A DNA stretch of 64,000 nt from Streptomyces aureocirculatus (lineage in GTDB: Bacteria; Actinomycetota; Actinomycetes; Streptomycetales; Streptomycetaceae), in NCBI RefSeq assembly GCF_000720475.1, contig NZ_JOAP01000001.1, positions 62,001 through 126,000 on the forward strand, written 5' to 3'. Positions within the stretch are counted from its first letter, which is position 1. The number at the start of each line of letters is the position of its first letter. Position numbers and translations under genes: made by a program. Under the pieces are notes generated by a model, which saw nothing but the letters and a program-made list of their open reading frames with translations, made no database searches and was not told where the DNA came from. Positions 1 to 9,803 of this stretch are shown here, one piece after another.

Positions 1-3000
1 TAGATGGTGTACGCGGGGTGCCGCAGGCGGTCCGGGTCGTCCGGTGCGAACGTGACGAACGGTTCGGCCGCGGGCAGCGGCCGGTCGAGCTCGACCAGGT
101 CGCCGGGCCCGACGAGGTCCCCGGTCAGGCGGGGTGAGACGGCGCTCACGGTGAGGATCACGTCCGGTCGTGCGTCGGCGACGATCGCCGCGATCCGCTC
201 GTCGGGGTGGTCGAGTTCCAGGGGTACGTACGCGGCGCCGACGCGCAGCACGGCGAACAGCGCCACGATCGAGTCGAGGGAGCGCGGGAGCGCGAGCCCC
301 ACGGTCGTCTCGGGTCCGAGGCCCCGCCGGGCGAGCACCCCCGCCACCGCGCGGCTGCGGTCCCGCAGCTCGGCGAACGTCATGGTCGCGCCGTGGGCGA
401 CGAGCGCGACGCGCTGCGGGTGGCGGTCCGCGGCCCGGTCGAAGCGGTCGACGACGGTGTCCGTGCCGACGTCGGTGCGCCCGGCCGGAGCGGGCGGTTG
501 TCCGAGGCCGGGCAGCGCGCCGAGGGGTCCTGTCGACCTGGCCAGGTCCTCCAGGACGCGTACGTAGTCGTCGAGGAGGCGGCGGGCGCCCGCGGTGTCG
601 CCGTCGCGGTGCTCCAGTTTGACGGTGAGCCGGTCGCCGGGTGTGACGACCCAGGTGAACGGATAGTGGGTGGAGTCGTCGGCCCGCACCGACGTGATGC
701 CGTGCCGGGCGTTCATCTCGGCGAACGCGTCCATGTCCAGGAAGTTCTGGAGCACGAACAGGTTGTCGAACAGGGTGTCGTGGCCGCTGGCCCGCTGGAT
801 CTCGCCGAGCCCCAGGTGCTCGTGCTCCATCGCCTCGACCCTGGCCGTCTGCACGGCCGTCAGATACTCCTGGACGGTGTCGGCGGCCCGTGCCCGCGTC
901 CACTGGGGCACGGTGTTGAGGAGCACGCCGACGATGTCGGCGAGGCCCTCGCCGTCACGGCCGGAGACGGTCACGCCGAACACGGCGTCGCTGCGGCCCG
1001 TGTGGGCGCCGAGCAGCAGCCCGAACGCGCCGGTGAGGACCGAGTTCAGGGTGACGCCGTGCGCCTTGGCGGCCGCCCGCAGCAGGTCCGACTGTTCGGT
1101 CGTGAGCGTGTGCACGAGGGTGCCCGGCAGGTCGTCCGACAGGGCGGGGGCCGGTCCCGCGAGGAGCGTCGGGCCCGGCAGGCCCTGAAGGTGCGCGGCC
1201 CAGAAGCGCTCCGCCACGGCGGGGTCCTTGGCGGCGAGCGCCCGGGCGTGGTCCTCGAAGCCCGGCGTGGCGGGGGCCGTGTCCACCGGCTCGCCCGCGA
1301 CGACCGCACGGTAGGCGTCGAACAGGTCCCGCAGCACGATCTCGCGGGACCAGCCGTCCCACAGGAGCAGGTGGTAGCTCAGGAGCAGACCGTCGTGGCC
1401 GTCGGGCAGCCGCACCACCGTGAGGCGGATCAGCGGCGGTTCTCCGGTGTCGAAGCCCGTGTCCCGGTCCCGGATCCGCAGGGCCTCCACGTCCGCCTCG
1501 CCCGTCAGCTCGACGGTGCGGACGTCGACGCGCCGTCCTGCCTTGAGGACCTGGACCGGGTTCCCGTCGTCGTCGGTGCCGAAGCCCGCCCCGACGACGG
1601 GGTGCCGCGCGATGACGTGCGCCATCGCCTCGGCCAGGGCTTCGGGGTCAAGGCGCCGGTCGAAGGTGAACCAGCTCTGCGCGACGTAGTGCCCGGCCTG
1701 GCCCGCCATCTGCGCCTGGAAGTACAGGCCGCGCTGGAGCGGGGTGACCGGGGCCGTGCGCTCGGCCGTCGCGGAGGCGGCCGCGATGTGCTCCAGGGCG
1801 CCGCGCCAGTGCTCGGTGATCTCGTCCGGGACGCCGTCGGCGAGGGTGAACGCCGCGTGCAGCCTTCCGCTGTCCGCGTCGGTCCACGCGTTGACCTCGA
1901 CGGCGTACGGGCTGCCCTGGTCGCCGCCGGTGAGGTGCGGCGCCTGGGACTCGCTGCCCCGGCCGAGGTAGTTGAACAGGACCTGCGGACGGGCGGAAAG
2001 CAGCGGCGCCGTCTGCGGGTTGAGGTACCTGAGCAGCCCGTACGCGAGATGCGCGCGCTCGTCCGGCTGGCGGTCGGCGACCTCGCGTGCCGCCGCGACC
2101 GGGTCGGTGTGCGCGGTGAGGCGCACGGGCGCGATGGCGGTGAACCAGCCGACGGTGCGCGTGTAGTCGTGGTGCGCGAGGGCCGGGACCCGGCCGTGCC
2201 GCTCAAGATCGACCGCGAGGTCGGTGGGTGTGCGCTGTACGTGGGTCAGCGCGGTGCGCAGCGCGCCGCACAGCAGTTCGGTGAGTCCGACGCCGAGTGC
2301 GGCGGGGGCGGTACGGGTCACGAGGTCGCTCACGTCGGGCGCGAGGACGACCGTGGTCTCGCGCAGCCCGTCGACGGCGGGGTTCGGCAGCAGCGCGGGT
2401 GCCTGGAGCGTGCTCACCCAGTGTCCGAGGTCGTCGGTCGCCCGGGCCGCCTGGAGCGTCAGGGCTTCGGCGTACTCGGCGTACGACGTCGTGGGCGGGG
2501 CCAGGGCCTTCCCGCTCATGGCGGTGGCCAGGTCGTCGAGAAGGACGAGCCAGGAGACGGCGTCGACGGCGATGTGGTGCGCGGTGACGACCAGGGTGCG
2601 GTGCGCCTCCAGCCAGGTGAACGCGATGACGTCCCCGGACCCGGGGTCGAGGTGTCCCGCGGCTTCGTCGGCCACCGCCGTGGCGTCGGTCGCGTCCGTA
2701 CGGGAGACGGTTGTCTCACGGGCGGGTTCGGTGCGCAGGGCCCAGACGCCGTGCTCGGCGCGCAGCCGCAGCCGCAGCGCCGGGTGGGCGGCCACGACGG
2801 CGTTCGCGGCACGCCGGGCGTCGGCGAACCCGGTGCCCTCGGGGGCCTGAAGGGTCCGTGCCTGGGCGAACCTGTCGAGGCTGCCGCCCAGTTCGCGCTG
2901 GCGCAGGATGATCGGTGTCGGCGGGAGCGGGCCGTCCTCGTACCGGGTGGGCGCGGGTGCCGCCGCGGCCTGCGGGGCCTGCGCGGCCAGGTGCTCGGCG

Positions 3001-6000
3001 AGACCGCGCGGGGTCCTGAACAGGAACATGTCCCGGGGCGCGATCGCAAGTCCGAGCGCGCGGGCGCGGTTGATGACGGTGATGGCGACGATGCTGTCGC
3101 CCCCGGCCTTGAAGAAGTCGGTGTCGCCGTCGACGTCGGAGCCGGGCAGCGTCGCGGCGAAGATGTCGACGAGTGAGGCGAGTACGGGCCCCGTCGGGGG
3201 CGCGGGGAACTGCGCGCCCGGCCCGGACGCGCCCACACCCGAAGACGCACCGGTGTCGACCGCGGCCCGCTCGGCCCGCTCAGCCTGAGCCTCCCGCTCG
3301 GCCAGAGCCTCCCGATCCAGCTTGCCGTTGACGGTCAACGGCAACGCGGCGGACGTGAGGACCCGGCTCGGCACCATGTGCACGGGCAGCTTCGCGGAAA
3401 GCAGCGCGGCGAAGTCGGCGGGCACCCGGCCCACGACGTGGGCCACGAGGTGGTCGCCACTGCCGGCGACGGTGACGGCCGCGTCGACCACGCCGTCGAG
3501 GCCCCGTACCGCGGACTCCACCTCACCGAGTTCGATGCGGAAGCCCTTGAGCTGCACCTGGTCGTCGGCGCGACCGGTGAACCGCAGCTCGCCGTCGAGC
3601 GTACGGCGGGCGAGGTCGCCCGTGTGGTACATGCGGGAGCCGTCGGCCGCGAACGGGTCCGCGACGAACCGGCCCGCGGTGAGTCCGGCCCGGCCCAGAT
3701 AGCCGAGCGAGACCTGGTCACCGGCGACGTAGATGGCGCCGACGCGGCCCGGCGGGACCGGTCGGAGCCGGTCGTCGAGCAGATACGTGACCAGGCCGGG
3801 GATCGGGCCGCCGATGGGGCTGGCGTCGTCGCCGGCGTCGAAGTCGGCGTCCGTCAGGACCCGGTGGGTGACGTGCACGGTGGTCTCGGTGATGCCGTAC
3901 ATGTTGACGAGCTCGGGCGCGGCGGTGCCGTGCTCCCGTACCCAGCCGCGCAGCCGTCCGAGGTCGAGGGCCTCGCCGCCGAAGATGATCCTGCGGAGCG
4001 CGGTGGCGGGCGCGCCCGCGTGCCGGTCGGCCTCGATGAACTGGTAGAACGCCGACGGTGTCTGGTTGAGGACGGTCACCCCGTGCTCGCGGACGAGGCG
4101 GTGGAAGTCGACCGGGGAGCGGGTCAGCGCGTACTCCGGAACCAGCAGCTCACCGCCGTGCGCCAGCGCGCCCCACAGCTCCCAGACCGCGAAGTCGAAG
4201 GCGTACGAGTGGAACTGGACCCATACGTCGTCGGGGCCGAACTCCATGGCGGGCCGGGTGCGGGCGAGCAGGGTGACCACGCTGGAGTGCGGGACGACGA
4301 CGCCCTTGGGCCTGCCGGTGGAACCGGAGGTGTAGATCACGTACGCGGGGTCGTGCCAGCCTGGCTCGGGCGCGGGTACGGCCGGGGCCTCGGGCAGGGC
4401 GTCCCCCTGGACGAGTACGCGGGCCCGCACCCCGGCCCGGGTGAGGAGTCGCGTGAACCGGTCCCGGTGTTCGCCGTCCACGAGGACGACCTGCGGGGCG
4501 GCGTCGGCGAGTATGTACTCCAGGCGTTCGTCGGGGTGGGCGAGGTCGAGCGGTACGTACGCGCCGCCCGCGGCGACGATCGCGACCAGGGCGGTGACCT
4601 GCTCGACGGAGCGCGGCACGGCGACGGCGACGCGCTTGCCGGGACCGACTCCGGCCGCGCGCAGGGCCGCGGCCAGTTCGTTCTTCGCGGCAGCCAGTTC
4701 CCCGTAGGTCAGCGACCGGGTGTCGCCGTCGAGTCCGCACTGGGTGACGGCGGTGGCGGCGGGGTCGCGCAGGGCGGCGGCGTCGAACAGCGCGCCCAGG
4801 GTCGTCGGGGTGACCTGGTCCTGATACGTCCCGCTCGCGGCCGCCAGGTCGTCGATCCGGGCTTCGGGCCGGGTGAGCAGGCCGGTGAGGGCCCGGGTAA
4901 AGGTGTGCAGGATCGTTTGCGCGGTCGCTTCGCCTAGGAGTGCGCCGTCGTAAATGAGGTTGAAGCGCGGGCGGCCGTCGAGGGTGCGCTCCACCACCAG
5001 CGTCAACGGATAGTGCGGGGCGCCCTCGTTCACGATGTCGGTGACGACGAGCGTGTCATCGGGCCGCCGCAGGGCCTCGACGTCGGTCGCGACGTCGAAG
5101 ACGACCAGGGTGTCGAACAACGGGCCCGCGCCGGCCTGGCGGCCGATCCTGGCCAGTGAGACGTGCTGGTGCGCGAGGACCGCGCTCTGGTGTGCGCGCA
5201 CCGAGGCCAGCAGGTCACTGGAAGTGTCGCCGGCGGCCCAGCGGGCGCGTACGGGAACGGTGTTGATGAACAGACCCACCATGTCCTCGATGCCGGGCAC
5301 GTCCGCGTCACGCCCGGACACCGTGGAGCCGAACACCACGTCCCTGCCGTGCAGGATGCCGCCGAGCGTGACCGCCCAGGCGCTGTGCACGGCCACGCTC
5401 AGCGGCACTCCGGCCGCGCGGGCGGCCGCGTCGATGTCGACGCCGTCGGCTTCCACCGCGGTGTCGGCGAACCGCTCGGAGGGGGTGTGTCCCTCGGCGA
5501 CCAGGGAGGCGGCGGGCAGTTCGGCGAGTTCCTCGCGCCAGACCCGGTCGCTGTCGTCGTCGTCGCGTTCGCCGAGCCAGCGTACGTAGTCGGCGAAACC
5601 ACCCAGCGGATACACGGTGCCCGGCGCGTGGTACTCGGCGAGGAGCGCGCGCAGCATGGGCGGCACCGACCAGCCGTCGGCGACGATGTGATGCACGGTC
5701 TGCACCAGGACGTTCCTGCCGGAGCCCGCGCGGACGAGGGTGTAGCGCATCAGCGGCCCGGTGGCCAGGTCGAAGCCCGCCCTGCGGTCCTCCTCGGCGT
5801 ACGCGCGGATCTCGGCGTCGGTGATGCCGGGGCGGTCGAGGGTGGTGAAGGGTGCCTCCACGCCGCCGTCCAGGACGGAGACGACCCGGCCGTCGGCGAG
5901 GGCGACGAACCGCGCGGCGAGGTTCGGGTACAGCGTGAGCAGCCGGGTGGCCGCCGCCGCGAGCCGCTCGGCGTCCACCTCGCCGTCCAGCGTGAGGAGT

Positions 6001-9000
6001 TGCTGCTCGACGTAGGCGCCCGCCGATTCGTCGTCGAAGACGGAGTGGAAGTACAGGCCTTCCTGGAGCGGGGTCAGCGGCAGGACGTCCCGCAGCGCCG
6101 GTCCTTCCAGGGCGTCGACGTCGGCCTGCGTGAGGGGCACCAGGGGGAAGTCGCTGGGCGAGTGGCCGCCGTGGTCGAGCGCGGCAAGGCCGGTCAAGGC
6201 CTCGCGGAAGTACGCGCCGATGGTGGTGATGTCCTCGTCGCTGAACATCCCTTCGGGCCAGGAGATGGTGGTGACCAGCTCGTACTCGCCGCTCGTGGAG
6301 GGCGCACCGTGCGTGGAGGGCTCGCCACTCGCGGCGGGCGCACCGATCGCGGCGGGTTCGGCGATCGCGTTGAACTCCAGGGCGCGCGGCAGCCGCATGG
6401 CGGGGTCGCGCTTCTCGCCGAGCTGCCCGGTGGTGTGCGCCAGTTGCCAGTCCCCGGGGGCGCCCGCGTCGAAGCGGCCCAGGTAGTTGAAGAGGACCTG
6501 CGGTGCGGGGGCGTCGAACGCGGTGTCTGCCAGATAGCGCAGGGCGCCGTAGGAGACGCCGTTGCTCGGGACCCGCGCGAGGTCTTCCTTGACGGCCTTG
6601 AGCGCGGCGGCGAGGAAGGCGGGCGCGGTCGGGCCGGTGCCTTCCGCGGGGGCGCCGGGGTCCACGGTCACCGGGAACAGGGTGGTGAACCAGCCCACGG
6701 TGCGTGACAGGTCGGGCTCGAAGCCGGCGGCGTCCGCCACGAACTGGCCCTCGCGGCCGTGGCCCTCCAGCTCGATGTGGGCGAACGTCTGGTCCTGCCC
6801 GAGGTCGCGGCGCCACCTGGCGAGGGAGACGGCGAGCGCGGTGAGGAGGACGTCGTTGACGCCCGCGTGGAACTTCGCGGGTATCTCGCCGAGGAGCGCG
6901 GAGGTGACGTCGGCGCCGACCGATACGGTGCGTATCCGCTCCCGCGCGACGGTGTCCGCCTCGGAGCGGGCGCGCCTGCCGATCGGCTGGTCCGCTCCCG
7001 GCAGGGGCCGCTGGAAGTAGGCGCGGTCGGAGTCGAATCCGGCACTGCCGAGGAGCTGTGTCCAGCGCCGGAAGGAGGTGCCCACCGGGGGCAGTTCGAT
7101 CGGTGCGCCCTGCGCGTGCTGCCGCCACGCGGTGGCCAGGTCCTCCATCAGGACCCGCCAGGACACGCCGTCGATCACCACGTGGTGGGCGACGAGCACG
7201 AGTTGACGCGCCGCGCGGCGCCAGACGGCGCGCAGCATCACGCCGTCCGCCGGGTCCAGGCCCTCAGTGGCGAGGGCGACGCACTCGTCGAGCGTCCTGT
7301 CGCTCTCCTGCCATCCCACGGCGGCCCGGTCGGCGCCGGGGATGTCGAAGCTCCAGCGGGCGCCGCGCACCAGCTTGGCGCGCAACATGTCGTGCCGGGT
7401 CACCACGGCGGTGAGGAGCGCGTCGAGGGCGTCGGCGGTCAGGTCCGCCGGGGTGTTGAGGACCACGGACTGCACGAAGCCGTCGACGGCGTCGGTGGTC
7501 TCGCCGAGCCACTGCACGATGGGCGAGCCCACGACGGCACCGGTCGCGGTGTCGTCGTGGTCCACGGTGGCGACGTCCTCCCGGCTCGCCACGGCGGCAA
7601 GGGCGCCCAGGACGCTGTTGCTGAAGATCTGCCGCGCCGTGACGAAGAGGCCCGCGTCGCGCAGCGCGCTCAGGAGCGAGATCGCCAGGATGCTGTCGCC
7701 GCCGAGTTGGAAGAAGTCCTGGTCGGCGCCGACCTCGTCCAGTTGGAGGAGCGCGGCGACCGTCGCACATACCACGCGTTCGTTCTCGGTGGCGGGCGCG
7801 ACGAGGGCGCCGGTGCCGACGACGGGTTCCGGCAGGGCGTTGCGGTCGAGCTTGCCGTTCGCGGTGAGCGGGAACTCCGGCATCACGACGACGTGGGCGG
7901 GCACCATGTACTCGACCAGGTGCGCGGCGGCCCACGCCTTGACGTCGTCCGCCGCCAGGTCCTCGCTCCCGGCGGCCGGGATCACGTATCCCACGAGGTA
8001 GGTGCCGCCCGCCGCGTTCTTCTTCGCGACGACGCAGGTGTGGCGCACCCCCGGGTGCTCGGCGAGACCGGCTTCGACGTCCTCTATCTCCAGGCGCATG
8101 CCGCGGATCTTGATCTGGTTGTCGGCGCGCCCGAGGAAGTCCAGGGACCCGTCGGGGGCGAACCGGGCGAGGTCACCGGTCCGGTAGAGGCGGGACCCGT
8201 CGGCGGCGAAGGGGTTCGCCACGAACCGGGACGCCGTCAGTCCCGGCGCGTTGACGTAGCCGCGGCCCAGCAGGAAACCGCCCACGTACAGCTCGCCGCC
8301 GACGCCGACGGGGACCGGGCGCAGTTCGTCGTCGAGGACGTAGAGCTGGGTGTTGGGGTTGGCCTTGCCGATCGACGTCGACAGGCGTTCGGCGGCGCCC
8401 CGGTAGATGACGTGGGAGACGCCGATGGTCGTCTCGGCCGGGCCGTAGCCGTGGTACATGGGGATGTCGAGGCGGGTGCGGAACCTCTCGTACAGCTCCG
8501 GGGTGAGGACCTCGCCGCCGCACCACACGTGCCGCAGGCTGTCCAGGCGGCCGGAGTCGCCGGCGATCTCCAGGAGGACGTCCAGCATGGACGACACCAG
8601 GTAGGTGAAGGTGACGCGCTGTTCGGCGATCACGCCGATGAGGTGGTGCGGGTCGCGTTCGCCGCCGGGCCGCAGGACCACGAGCCTGCCGCCGCACACC
8701 AGCGGCAGGAAGATCTCGTTGAGGGAGATGTCGAAGGACAGCGGCGCCTTGAACAGCGACGCGTCGTCGTGGCCGAAGCCCAGGATCTCGTTCACCTGCC
8801 ACAGCAGGCGTTCGCTGATGGCCTCGTGGCGGATCATCGCGCCCTTGGGCCGCCCGGTCGAACCGGAAGTGAAGATCACGTAGGCCAGGGAGTCGCCGGG
8901 GGTGGTGATCCCGGTCCCCTCGGTGGGGTAGGAGGCGTACCTCCAGGCGTCGAGGTCGACGGCGACGGCTTCCGGTTCGCCAGGTTCATGGCCGCCGGTG

Positions 9001-9728
9001 GCGTTGAGCTGCACCACGATCCGGGCGTCGTCGACGACGACGGCACGGCGGGCGGCGGGCCACTGCGGGTCGAGCGGCACGAAGGCGCAGCCCGCCCGGA
9101 GCACGCCGAGAAGGCCGATCACCATCTCGGCGGAGCGGCCGAGGGATATGCCGACCACCTCTTCGGCGGCGAGCCCGCGTTCGAGCAGGTGGTGCGCCAA
9201 CTGGCTGGACAGCTCGGCTGCCTGACGGTAGGTCAGGGTGCGGCGCTCGTCGACGACGGCCACCGCGTCGGGGCGGGTCCGCGCCTGTTCGAGGAACATC
9301 TCCACGACGGTCGGCCGGACGCGGTCGGCCGCGGTGTCGTTCCACCGCGCCAGGGCTTCGAGGCGCGCCGCCGCGTCGGAGGGGCCGATGGTGCCGAGCG
9401 GCCGGTCGGGGAAGTCGGCCAGGTCGTCGAGGGCGCGCTGCGCCTCGGCGGGTTCGACGCCCTCCGGGACGGTGATGCTCAGGCCGTCCGCGCCGGGCCG
9501 CCATGCGCCGGGTGCGGTCCCGCCGTTGTCGACCCAGCCGATGACGTCGGCGAACAGGGTGCCCGCGGTGAGGTCGATGCCGCTCGGGCCCTCGCCCGTC
9601 GCCCAGTACTCGAGGCCGATGGCGCAGGCTTCGATGAGGGTCCTGTCGGAGTAGTCGCCCGTACGCCGGCGTACGTCGGCCAGGCGTTCAGGGGTGAGCA
9701 GTACGAGACCAGCGCGCGATTCCGTCAT
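1..9728 (-). CDS. cchH: Coelichelin-type NRPS, C-terminal end outside window
   Basis: Multimodular peptide synthetase that would assemble a hydroxamate siderophore. It starts at the ATG at 9728 and is still open at base 1. Domain order: a short N-terminal stretch like the end of a C domain (to about residue 140), A1 (about 140-640), T1 (Ser about 679 in LGGDS), E1 (HHVVIDG about 848), C2 (HHIVADG about 1346), A2, T2 (Ser about 2212), E2 (HHIAVDA about 2384), C3 (about 2786) and the start of A3, cut before its TSGSTG motif. I read the A1 pocket as DINYWGGIGK, the published hydroxamate-ornithine code, and A2 as DFWNIGMVHK, the Thr code. Both match CchH of S. coelicolor as I remember it. The E domains imply D-residues at positions 1 and 2. 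C3 has Leu at the usual catalytic His position. An iron box lies about 60 bases upstream. Confidence 0.93.
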   Translation of the reverse strand, partial: MTESRAGLVLLTPERLADVRRRTGDYSDRTLIEACAIGLEYWATGEGPSGIDLTAGTLFADVIGWVDNGGTAPGAWRPGADGLSITVPEGVEPAEAQRALDDLADFPDRPLGTIGPSDAAARLEALARWNDTAADRVRPTVVEMFLEQARTRPDAVAVVDERRTLTYRQAAELSSQLAHHLLERGLAAEEVVGISLGRSAEMVIGLLGVLRAGCAFVPLDPQWPAARRAVVVDDARIVVQLNATGGHEPGEPEAVAVDLDAWRYASYPTEGTGITTPGDSLAYVIFTSGSTGRPKGAMIRHEAISERLLWQVNEILGFGHDDASLFKAPLSFDISLNEIFLPLVCGGRLVVLRPGGERDPHHLIGVIAEQRVTFTYLVSSMLDVLLEIAGDSGRLDSLRHVWCGGEVLTPELYERFRTRLDIPMYHGYGPAETTIGVSHVIYRGAAERLSTSIGKANPNTQLYVLDDELRPVPVGVGGELYVGGFLLGRGYVNAPGLTASRFVANPFAADGSRLYRTGDLARFAPDGSLDFLGRADNQIKIRGMRLEIEDVEAGLAEHPGVRHTCVVAKKNAAGGTYLVGYVIPAAGSEDLAADDVKAWAAAHLVEYMVPAHVVVMPEFPLTANGKLDRNALPEPVVGTGALVAPATENERVVCATVAALLQLDEVGADQDFFQLGGDSILAISLLSALRDAGLFVTARQIFSNSVLGALAAVASREDVATVDHDDTATGAVVGSPIVQWLGETTDAVDGFVQSVVLNTPADLTADALDALLTAVVTRHDMLRAKLVRGARWSFDIPGADRAAVGWQESDRTLDECVALATEGLDPADGVMLRAVWRRAARQLVLVAHHVVIDGVSWRVLMEDLATAWRQHAQGAPIELPPVGTSFRRWTQLLGSAGFDSDRAYFQRPLPGADQPIGRRARSEADTVARERIRTVSVGADVTSALLGEIPAKFHAGVNDVLLTALAVSLARWRRDLGQDQTFAHIELEGHGREGQFVADAAGFEPDLSRTVGWFTTLFPVTVDPGAPAEGTGPTAPAFLAAALKAVKEDLARVPSNGVSYGALRYLADTAFDAPAPQVLFNYLGRFDAGAPGDWQLAHTTGQLGEKRDPAMRLPRALEFNAIAEPAAIGAPAASGEPSTHGAPSTSGEYELVTTISWPEGMFSDEDITTIGAYFREALTGLAALDHGGHSPSDFPLVPLTQADVDALEGPALRDVLPLTPLQEGLYFHSVFDDESAGAYVEQQLLTLDGEVDAERLAAAATRLLTLYPNLAARFVALADGRVVSVLDGGVEAPFTTLDRPGITDAEIRAYAEEDRRAGFDLATGPLMRYTLVRAGSGRNVLVQTVHHIVADGWSVPPMLRALLAEYHAPGTVYPLGGFADYVRWLGERDDDDSDRVWREELAELPAASLVAEGHTPSERFADTAVEADGVDIDAAARAAGVPLSVAVHSAWAVTLGGILHGRDVVFGSTVSGRDADVPGIEDMVGLFINTVPVRARWAAGDTSSDLLASVRAHQSAVLAHQHVSLARIGRQAGAGPLFDTLVVFDVATDVEALRRPDDTLVVTDIVNEGAPHYPLTLVVERTLDGRPRFNLIYDGALLGEATAQTILHTFTRALTGLLTRPEARIDDLAAASGTYQDQVTPTTLGALFDAAALRDPAATAVTQCGLDGDTRSLTYGELAAAKNELAAALRAAGVGPGKRVAVAVPRSVEQVTALVAIVAAGGAYVPLDLAHPDERLEYILADAAPQVVLVDGEHRDRFTRLLTRAGVRARVLVQGDALPEAPAVPAPEPGWHDPAYVIYTSGSTGRPKGVVVPHSSVVTLLARTRPAMEFGPDDVWVQFHSYAFDFAVWELWGALAHGGELLVPEYALTRSPVDFHRLVREHGVTVLNQTPSAFYQFIEADRHAGAPATALRRIIFGGEALDLGRLRGWVREHGTAAPELVNMYGITETTVHVTHRVLTDADFDAGDDASPIGGPIPGLVTYLLDDRLRPVPPGRVGAIYVAGDQVSLGYLGRAGLTAGRFVADPFAADGSRMYHTGDLARRTLDGELRFTGRADDQVQLKGFRIELGEVESAVRGLDGVVDAAVTVAGSGDHLVAHVVGRVPADFAALLSAKLPVHMVPSRVLTSAALPLTVNGKLDREALAEREAQAERAERAAVDTGASSGVGASGPGAQFPAPPTGPVLASLVDIFAATLPGSDVDGDTDFFKAGGDSIVAITVINRARALGLAIAPRDMFLFRTPRGLAEHLAAQAPQAAAAPAPTRYEDGPLPPTPIILRQRELGGSLDRFAQARTLQAPEGTGFADARRAANAVVAAHPALRLRLRAEHGVWALRTEPARETTVSRTDATDATAVADEAAGHLDPGSGDVIAFTWLEAHRTLVVTAHHIAVDAVSWLVLLDDLATAMSGKALAPPTTSYAEYAEALTLQAARATDDLGHWVSTLQAPALLPNPAVDGLRETTVVLAPDVSDLVTRTAPAALGVGLTELLCGALRTALTHVQRTPTDLAVDLERHGRVPALAHHDYTRTVGWFTAIAPVRLTAHTDPVAAAREVADRQPDERAHLAYGLLRYLNPQTAPLLSARPQVLFNYLGRGSESQAPHLTGGDQGSPYAVEVNAWTDADSGRLHAAFTLADGVPDEITEHWRGALEHIAAASATAERTAPVTPLQRGLYFQAQMAGQAGHYVAQSWFTFDRRLDPEALAEAMAHVIARHPVVGAGFGTDDDGNPVQVLKAGRRVDVRTVELTGEADVEALRIRDRDTGFDTGEPPLIRLTVVRLPDGHDGLLLSYHLLLWDGWSREIVLRDLFDAYRAVVAGEPVDTAPATPGFEDHARALAAKDPAVAERFWAAHLQGLPGPTLLAGPAPALSDDLPGTLVHTLTTEQSDLLRAAAKAHGVTLNSVLTGAFGLLLGAHTGRSDAVFGVTVSGRDGEGLADIVGVLLNTVPQWTRARAADTVQEYLTAVQTARVEAMEHEHLGLGEIQRASGHDTLFDNLFVLQNFLDMDAFAEMNARHGITSVRADDSTHYPFTWVVTPGDRLTVKLEHRDGDTAGARRLLDDYVRVLEDLARSTGPLGALPGLGQPPAPAGRTDVGTDTVVDRFDRAADRHPQRVALVAHGATMTFAELRDRSRAVAGVLARRGLGPETTVGLALPRSLDSIVALFAVLRVGAAYVPLELDHPDERIAAIVADARPDVILTVSAVSPRLTGDLVGPGDLVELDRPLPAAEPFVTFAPDDPDRLRHPAYTI

Positions 9729-9784
9729 CGGAGACTCAGCTTTTCCTTCCACAGGCCGAACTCGGGAACCGAACTCGACCGCAC

Positions 9785-9803
9785 CTGACTAAGGCTTACC
9801 TAA
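9785..9803. promoter_or_regulatory. Iron box upstream of the NRPS
   Basis: CTGACTAAGGCTTACCTAA matches 13 of 19 positions of the DmdR1/IdeR iron-box consensus TTAGGTTAGGCTCACCTAA. It overlaps the stop codon of the exporter gene and lies about 57 bases upstream of the NRPS start, so the NRPS probably has its own iron-repressed promoter as well as any read-through from upstream. Confidence 0.7.

Noticed and set aside
207..9788. Very long open frames on the plus strand across the first 10 kb
   Set aside because: They are antisense to a synthetase with intact catalytic motifs on the minus strand; in DNA this GC-rich the opposite frame stays open by chance and their products show no domain.
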